In this document: piece after piece, positions 59,662 to 64,000 of the stretch
How positions within the stretch are numbered: position 1 is the stretch's first letter
Layout: the number at the start of each line of letters is the position of its first letter
Assembly: GCA_963701015.1 (NCBI GenBank)
Contig: OY969556.1
Coordinates: forward strand, 1,922,001 to 1,986,000
Reading direction: 5' to 3'
Length of the DNA stretch: 64,000 nt
From: MFD09286-c1 sp963701015
GTDB lineage: Bacteria; Bacteroidota; Bacteroidia; Bacteroidales; DTGW01
The notes under the pieces: generated by a model
Told to the model about the DNA's origin: nothing
What the model saw: only the letters and a program-made list of their open reading frames with translations
Databases searched by the model: none
Position numbers and translations under genes: made by a program

Positions 59662-60060
59662 TTATTTATTTTTGACTTTGTATAATCTAATTCCGTCAAT
59701 ATATTTAAAATCCTTAACATTATAGGTATATAATTCAATATCATAATATAATGCAGTTGCAGCTATTATTGCATCAGGAATTGTTAATTTATGACTAAGC
59801 GAATACTGAATCATTAAGTCCTCAAATTTATCTGATATTGATTCATTTAAAGGTATATGTACAATAGAATCTAATTTTTTACGAATTTTATTAAGTTCCA
59901 CTTTATTTAATGCTCCAAAGTATAGTTCTCCAGCAGTTATAACACTTATATAAATTGAATCCACACCAATTTTCTCAATGTTATAAACCACTTCAGGATT
60001 CTCTTTAAAGAATTCAATTATCACATTTGTGTCACAAAGTACAATTATCTTTGAGGCCAT
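59662..60060 (-). CDS. PIN-domain toxin (VapC-like)
   Basis: 132 residues: IIVLCDTNVIIEFFKENPEV (Asp9), ISVITAGELYFGALNK (Glu), LTIPDAIIAATALYYDIELY (Asp) and LYTYNVKDFKYIDGI. Classic VapC. Overlaps the antitoxin by 16 nt. Confidence 0.9.
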   Translation of the reverse strand: MASKIIVLCDTNVIIEFFKENPEVVYNIEKIGVDSIYISVITAGELYFGALNKVELNKIRKKLDSIVHIPLNESISDKFEDLMIQYSLSHKLTIPDAIIAATALYYDIELYTYNVKDFKYIDGIRLYKVKNK

Positions 60061-60275
60061 GCTTTTAATCTAATTTGAGCTAAACTAATATCTCTATTTT
60101 TCCAAACTCCTTTTAAATCAAAGAAACTATCAGTTTTTGCAGTATTTTTTGGTTTTAATCTTAATAAACTAGACACTTGTGCTTTATCAACAAACTCAAT
60201 GAAGTCAATAATCTCAAGACTCTTTAATACTTCCAAAGCCTTGTCATTTTTAATATTTATCAACTTTGTTGTCAT
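60045..60275 (-). CDS. VapB-like antitoxin
   Basis: 76 residues from the ATG at 60275 (MTTKLINIKNDKALEVLKSL). A longer in-frame start at 60362 extends into attC site 14 and is unlikely. Ends in a Trp/Arg-rich toxin-binding tail (GVWKNRDISLAQIRLKAWPQ). Upstream of and overlapping its PIN partner. Confidence 0.8.
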   Translation of the reverse strand: MTTKLINIKNDKALEVLKSLEIIDFIEFVDKAQVSSLLRLKPKNTAKTDSFFDLKGVWKNRDISLAQIRLKAWPQR

Positions 60276-60349
60276 AATCAATCTTTTTAATATTTGTAAA
60301 AATACAAATATTGTTTCAGTAATCAAGCTAACCGAGGTGGTTTTGTTGT

Positions 60350-60481
60350 GCATAACGTTCAAGGATAACCGCCAGTACGGGTTTTACTTGCAATATTTAT
60401 CTGGTTGCACAAATGTAATAAAAACTTACTAAACTTTGCAAACCACCGAAACCCGTATTGCGGGTAAAACCTTTGTTATAA
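60350..60481. other. attC site 14 (GATAACCGCCAGTACGGG type)
   Basis: GCATAAC to GTTATAA. Nearly identical to sites 6 and 15. The cassette ends on its left match only loosely (GTTGGGCGCAGCAAA versus GTTATGCACAACAAA). Confidence 0.8.
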
Positions 60482-60491
60482 CCAGCCTTTT

Positions 60492-61262
60492 ATTAACGTC
60501 ATTTCTTTGGGTGCAGGGAAACAAAGCAGTTATATGTTACTTACCGCTTTGGAAGGTGCTTATAAATACAAACCTGACTTTGCAATTTTTAGTGATACAG
60601 GTTGCGAGCCTGATTATGTTTACTCTTATGTTGAATGGCTTAAAGACTATGTTAAAGCTAAATACAACTTTGATATTGTGATTGTTTCGGCTGGTAACAT
60701 AGTTGATGATACTTTGAATTATTTGGATGGTAAAAAAAGCCTTGTGGCTGCATTGCCTTTAAGGCTTTCGGGTAATGGAGGTTTGATTATGAGACAATGC
60801 ACCAATGATTACAAAATTGCGCCTTTAAGAAAACACTTACAAACTATAAGAAATGGTAACAAAGTACGATTATGGATAGGCATAAGCCTTGACGAAATAG
60901 AGCGAATAAAGGATAGTCCCGTGAAATATATTGAAAACTACTATCCGCTTATTGAAAAAAGAATACGGATTGACCAAATTATAAACTGGTTTCGTGAAAA
61001 TGAAATGAGAGAACCTGGCAAAAGTGCTTGCCTTATATGCCCGTTCCATTCGGACAATTACTGGAAAGTTTTTAAAAAGCAATACCCGAATGAGTTTGAA
61101 AAGGCTTGTAAATTTGATGATGCAATTCGCAACTATCCAAATTTAAAAAGGCAAACATTTTTATCTAAACACTTAAAACCACTTAGAGAAATCGACTTTA
61201 CGCAGCATCCAAGCTTATTTCCTGAATTAATAGAAGAATGCAACGGGCTGTGCGGTCTTTAA
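60492..61262 (+). CDS. PAPS-reductase-like PP-loop protein, inverted in its cassette
   Basis: About 256 residues, the only plus-strand cassette gene. PP-loop ATP-site INVISLGAGKQSSYMLL; then FAIFSDTGCEPDYVYSYVEW; a Cys motif KSACLICPFHSDNYW; ending CNGLCGL. It belongs to phage/defence-type phosphoadenosine-phosphosulfate reductase-like proteins; the substrate is unknown. The natural start seems to be the codon ATT at 60492, where homologous genes would have ATG. A TTG at 60507 falls inside the PP-loop and would truncate it. Either an unusual start or a start-loss mutation. Confidence 0.75.
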   Translation: MNVISLGAGKQSSYMLLTALEGAYKYKPDFAIFSDTGCEPDYVYSYVEWLKDYVKAKYNFDIVIVSAGNIVDDTLNYLDGKKSLVAALPLRLSGNGGLIMRQCTNDYKIAPLRKHLQTIRNGNKVRLWIGISLDEIERIKDSPVKYIENYYPLIEKRIRIDQIINWFRENEMREPGKSACLICPFHSDNYWKVFKKQYPNEFEKACKFDDAIRNYPNLKRQTFLSKHLKPLREIDFTQHPSLFPELIEECNGLCGL

Positions 61263-61268
61263 GGTTGG

Positions 61269-61400
61269 TTATAACGTTCGAGGATAACCGCCAGTACGGG
61301 TTTTAATTGCAATATTTGTCTGGTTGCACAAATATAACAAAAAATTACAGAACTTTGCAAACTACCGAAACCCGTATTGCGGGTAAAACCTTTGTTAGTG
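61269..61400. other. attC site 15
   Basis: TTATAAC to GTTAGTG. Nearly identical to sites 6 and 14. The left core GGTTATAAC complements GTTATAACC at 60475. The next gene's TAA stop lies inside the GTTAGTG core. Confidence 0.82.
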
Positions 61401-61982
61401 GCTGTGCCTTATTTTATTATATTCTTTTAATTGTTTATAAATAAATATAAAATAGTCATAGGAATCTTTTGATTTTTCCTCTGAGTCCAACCATTTAAAA
61501 TATTTTTTAATTTGTTCATTGTCGTATACACAATCAATATAATATCCAAAACCGTTGTTAATATAATCTAAATCAATAATACCTTTTTTATAATATTCGC
61601 CTAAATCGTCTAAATGATTTAGTACATAATTATCTATCTCGTATGCTGTATAAATCCTTTTGGTAAAGAGATTTTTAAGTGAAGGCAAAGATTTTAATTT
61701 TACTGAATCAATTTCGAAATAACCAAATTCAATACTGTCTTTAGTATCTATTGCAACTTTAAAATTCAATAAATCATTATCTAAAAGTGAAATTATATTA
61801 TTAGTTTTTTCAGTAAAAAAATCAACTTTGAATCTATGAGCAAAATCTGCATTTCGTGTCGAGTTGTTATTGTGTATCTGTATAATTGCAAATATTAAAG
61901 CTATTAATGTGCCAATTGAACTAATCAATCCGGCAACAGGGGCAATTTTTGATATTTTAATTTTATGTTTCATTGGTTTCAT
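61395..61982 (-). CDS. Membrane-anchored hypothetical protein
   Basis: 195 residues from the ATG at 61982 (or 192 from 61973). A further in-frame start lies inside the IS3 end and is rejected. One N-terminal membrane helix (about 12-34, VAGLISSIGTLIALIFAIIQ). The rest is helical and charged (FKVDFFTEKTNNIISLLDND, YYKKGIIDLDYINNGFGYYI). The overall shape recalls DUF4760-type phage-defence-associated membrane proteins, but I cannot confirm that. The stop lies in attC site 15. The promoter region has been displaced by IS3. Confidence 0.6.
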   Translation of the reverse strand: MKPMKHKIKISKIAPVAGLISSIGTLIALIFAIIQIHNNNSTRNADFAHRFKVDFFTEKTNNIISLLDNDLLNFKVAIDTKDSIEFGYFEIDSVKLKSLPSLKNLFTKRIYTAYEIDNYVLNHLDDLGEYYKKGIIDLDYINNGFGYYIDCVYDNEQIKKYFKWLDSEEKSKDSYDYFIFIYKQLKEYNKIRHSH

Positions 61983-62020
61983 TTTGTGTATCGTCCTGAT
62001 ATAGGTTGACACTTTTTAAG

Positions 62021-62944
62021 TTAATAATTGTTTTCTAAAAATAAAGTTTTATTTGTTACCAGGGACATGTCCCTGGTAACAAATTTTGCTGGCCATTTTT
62101 TTAGCCTGTAATTATCCTTTTGATGCGCTATCATTGGTACCATTCCATGACAACTCATATGCGGTCTGTCGGTGTTATACAACCATATTGCATGCTTTAT
62201 TTCTCGTCTGGCATCCTGTTCTCCTATAAAGCCTTCGCCGATATCATATTCATTCTTTAATATGCCATTCACTCGTTCAGCAACTGCATTCTCATACGGA
62301 TCGTATTTACTGGTCATGCTTATTTGTATCCCATTGTCGTTTAACACTTGTACATAGGCTGGGTTACAATACTGTAATCCCCGGTCGGAATGATGGATTA
62401 ATACCCGCTGGGGATATCTCCTGTTCTTTATTGCCATTTTCAATGCCGTTATTGCATTTTTCGTCTTTAAGTTGTCTGATAACGTCCAACCCATGATTTG
62501 CTTTGAATATACATCAGTTAGTAGAAACAGGTACATAAAACCTTGCTTGGTCCTTATATACGTAATATCGCTTGCCAGTACCTGCTCTGCCCTGTTTATG
62601 TCAATATCCTTTATCAGATTCGGATATTTGTAAAACAGGTGTTTGCTCTGCGTAGTCTTTACATATCGCTTCCGGTACCTAATCAGCAAGTTTTCATCAC
62701 GCAATATATCAAAGAACTTATCTCGGCCACACTTGATGTCCTTTGCCTGTAATTCAACTTGTATCTTATCATACACTTTCTTACCTCCCATACGCTTGTG
62801 TTTCTTACGTACCTTACTTACTAGTTTAACAACCTCTTGTTTCTCTTTCTCATTCCTTTCATATCGATGTATCTTCTGATAATAACCCTGTCGGCTTATC
62901 CCGAATAACCTGCAAAAGTGTGCGACATTTACTTTTGCTTTTCC
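62021..62944 (-). CDS. IS3 OrfB, DDE transposase (made by -1 frameshift)
   Basis: About 307 residues as fused. The frame continues from the end of OrfA through KVNVAHFCRLFGISRQGYYQ. An internal ATG at 62791 gives a 256-residue form. DDE triad: SDITYIRTKQG, HHSDRGLQYC and YENAVAERVNG. Slippage on the A-rich GGAAAAGC before the OrfA stop would yield the OrfAB transposase. The ORF looks intact. Confidence 0.88.
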   Translation of the reverse strand, partial: GKAKVNVAHFCRLFGISRQGYYQKIHRYERNEKEKQEVVKLVSKVRKKHKRMGGKKVYDKIQVELQAKDIKCGRDKFFDILRDENLLIRYRKRYVKTTQSKHLFYKYPNLIKDIDINRAEQVLASDITYIRTKQGFMYLFLLTDVYSKQIMGWTLSDNLKTKNAITALKMAIKNRRYPQRVLIHHSDRGLQYCNPAYVQVLNDNGIQISMTSKYDPYENAVAERVNGILKNEYDIGEGFIGEQDARREIKHAIWLYNTDRPHMSCHGMVPMIAHQKDNYRLKKWPAKFVTRDMSLVTNKTLFLENNY

Positions 62945-63309
62945 ATTGGAAGTGTCTTTATGAGCGATTCGGGTAAATACTTTTTTAATACTTCATCCCC
63001 ATATTCTTCCCCTATGATGCCCATTACCGCCTTTAACACCTCATTCTCCCCCTGGCTCACCCTTAATTTGGCGCGCAGGTCTGCTAACTCTTGTCGTGGT
63101 GATTTGCCTCCCATTTCTTTTAACTTTTTATCAAAGTTACCATATTTCGATATCCATCTTGATATCGTCCGGCGATGTACTCCATATAACTTGGACGCCT
63201 GACTCTGTGAAAGTTTCCCGTTCTCTATCTGTTCTAAGATTTCTTTCTTGTACACGTAACTGTACTGGTTTTTCCACCTGTCACGTGCTAAGATTTCATA
63301 ATCGCTCAT
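62929..63309 (-). CDS. IS3 OrfA, helix-turn-helix protein
   Basis: 126 residues: a DNA-binding helix-turn-helix (LSQSQASKLYGVHRRTISRW) and a C-terminal leucine-zipper region (ELADLRAKLRVSQGENEVLK). Typical OrfA of IS3 elements. Confidence 0.9.
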   Translation of the reverse strand: MSDYEILARDRWKNQYSYVYKKEILEQIENGKLSQSQASKLYGVHRRTISRWISKYGNFDKKLKEMGGKSPRQELADLRAKLRVSQGENEVLKAVMGIIGEEYGDEVLKKYLPESLIKTLPMEKQK

Positions 63310-63377
63310 AAATTGATCTCCTTTTCTTTTTTGAAAAGTGTCAACCTATATCAGGACAAGACATTGTAGGGCATTGC

Positions 63378-63509
63378 CACTAACGGTTAAAGCTAAAATG
63401 CGTAAGGGATTTAATAACTCCAACCATCATTATTATAACAAATATAGTTAAAGATTACGGAGCAAACAAAACCACTTAAACCCTTATGCTTTTTAAGCTT
63501 TTGTTAGTT
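63378..63509. other. attC site 16 (CGTAAGGG type)
   Basis: CACTAAC to GTTAGTT. AAAGCTAAAATGCGTAAGGG pairs with CCCTTATGCTTTTTAAGCTT. Related to site 9. The stop of the next gene lies inside the GTTAGTT core. Confidence 0.8.
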
Positions 63510-63851
63510 GCCGTTTTTTATGATTATTTCTTGGATTTCAAGTCTTACCTTGGGAATAATATTTTTGATAACGTCCCAAACTATAGAATAGTTTACTCCC
63601 ATATAATCATGGATCAGTCTATCGCGCATTCCCGCCATATTTTTCCAAGAAATATTTCCCCATTGAAGTTTTATATCGGCTGGTATCTTTTTAGTTGCTT
63701 CTCCAATTATCTCTAAACTCCTAACAACAGCTCTTTTGATTGTTTCATCTCTAAGGAATTCGTCCTTTGCTAATTCTGGTTTTATAACAGAAACAATATA
63801 ATCACATTCTGATAAAATATGCCTCAAATATTCGATTGACTCTTTAGACAT
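63504..63851 (-). CDS. HepT-like (DUF86) RNase toxin
   Basis: 115 residues from the ATG at 63851; a TTG two codons upstream is less likely. Active-site motif RDRLIHDYMGVNYSIVWDVI (Rx4HxY), with VVRSLEIIGEATKKIP. The stop (TAA) is inside attC site 16. Overlaps the upstream MNT stop by 8 nt. Confidence 0.88.
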   Translation of the reverse strand: MSKESIEYLRHILSECDYIVSVIKPELAKDEFLRDETIKRAVVRSLEIIGEATKKIPADIKLQWGNISWKNMAGMRDRLIHDYMGVNYSIVWDVIKNIIPKVRLEIQEIIIKNGN

Positions 63852-64000
63852 ATTCAACCTCTTTTAAAATATATGGACCAATGTATGGACTTAATCCTTT
63901 CTCAGTAACAATATCCAATTTGTAGCCTTTAAATATTGTCTCGAGTAAATTACATGTATTCATATAATTCTCAAAGGTTTCAGAATCAGAATTAAAGTCA
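63844..64000 (-). CDS. MntA-like nucleotidyltransferase, 5' end off the window
   Basis: Only the last ~51 codons are visible: DFNSDSETFENYMNTCNLLE then TIFKGYKLDIVTEKGLSPYI and a final ILKEVEYV. The KLDIVTEKGL strand is the third-Asp region of MntA-type enzymes, and its place upstream of HepT fits. The GS and DxD motifs would be beyond 64000. Confidence 0.75.
   Translation of the reverse strand, partial: DFNSDSETFENYMNTCNLLETIFKGYKLDIVTEKGLSPYIGPYILKEVEYV

Larger units (their letters stand above)
61992..63358 (-). mobile_element. IS3-family element
   Basis: About 1.37 kb with 24-bp inverted ends, GTCCTGATATAGGTTGACAC plus TTTT. No target duplication is visible. The right end is 23-25 nt before the AAC of attC site 16. 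OrfA and OrfB are both present. Cassette ends around it still match (GTTAGTGGC and GCCACTAAC). Confidence 0.87.
44981..64000. mobile_element. Chromosomal-integron-type gene-cassette array (integrase not in window)
   Basis: Sixteen ~130-bp imperfect palindromes separate one- or two-gene units. Each site begins with a YYYAAC-like core and ends with GTTRRR-like. In most undisturbed units the sequence after GTT at one end is complementary to the sequence before AAC at the other (for example GTTAGCAGTAGGGCA at 45084 and TGCCTTACTGCTAAC at 45772; GTTGTGTGC and GCACACAAC; GTTAGCACCAAGC and GCTTGGTGCTAAC). This is what integrase-mediated cassette excision and insertion produces. Four minus-strand genes end inside or beside a core, so the array reads right to left and its start should be beyond 64 kb. 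Five insertion sequences interrupt it. Confidence 0.85.

Noticed and set aside
61983..62012. GTG start at 62012 for the membrane protein ending at 61395
   Set aside because: Those codons lie in the IS3 terminal repeat; ATG at 61982 or 61973 gives a normal membrane-helix start.
61992..63358. Target-site duplication of the IS3 element
   Set aside because: Flanking bases (GTAT on the left, AGAC on the right) do not match, so none is claimed.
44981..63509. Regularly recurring ~130-bp repeats as a CRISPR array
   Set aside because: Spacing is irregular (0.6-2.1 kb), genes lie between repeats, and repeats are long imperfect palindromes with complementary cassette ends; attC fits, CRISPR does not.

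Overview
The window looks like a piece of an AT-rich Bacteroidota chromosome. The evidence is several large outer-membrane receptors with carboxypeptidase-like N-terminal domains, proteins ending in type IX secretion (T9SS) sorting domains, TAnnTTTG promoter boxes and a Bacteroidota-style type II-C Cas9. No rRNA, tRNA or CRISPR array is visible.

Layout. (1) 1-3623: 5' part of a minus-strand cas9 running off the left edge, with a divergent tracrRNA (antirepeat, nexus hairpin, terminator) just upstream. (2) 3624-31 kb: secreted and outer-membrane genes with a phosphate theme. They are a MINPP-like histidine phosphatase, two beta-propeller/alkaline-phosphatase-superfamily fusions, three TonB-dependent receptors (one frameshifted), two beta-helix surface proteins and a T9SS-exported propeller. 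Six copies of a 151-bp palindromic MITE, two copies of a second MITE and a DUF559 gene inside a 30-bp inverted repeat are scattered between them. (3) 31-45 kb: housekeeping and envelope genes: RMD1-like protein, a polyprenyl-sugar GT2/GT39 pair (GT39 frameshifted), a lipoprotein metallophosphoesterase, two chemoreceptors (one frameshifted) plus CheW, a DUF2142 membrane protein, a tandem retropepsin-like lipoprotein and a TMEM175-like channel. (4) 45-64 kb, beyond the right edge: a chromosomal-integron-type gene-cassette array. Sixteen related ~130-bp imperfect palindromes with RYYYAAC/GTTRRRY-like cores separate one- or two-gene cassettes, and the ends of nearly every undisturbed cassette are complementary to each other, as expected for attC cassettes.

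The array carries at least nine toxin-antitoxin-like modules (four PIN, one RelE/ParE, four HEPN/MNT or HepT/MNT), several lone hypothetical, lipoprotein or membrane genes, and one inverted PAPS-reductase-like gene. It has been hit by four IS30-family elements and one IS3-family element. Three near-identical IS30 copies sit exactly 24 nt from the attC core, and the IS3 copy sits at almost the same distance. Almost all cassette genes are on the minus strand with stop codons in or beside the attC core, so the integrase (not in the window) is predicted to lie beyond 64 kb.

Four genes carry what looks like a single extra base (TonB receptor ~22.6 kb, GT39 ~33.54 kb, chemoreceptor ~37.21 kb, cassette lipoprotein 51.02 kb). 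These could be assembly errors or real decay, and only read-level data can tell.
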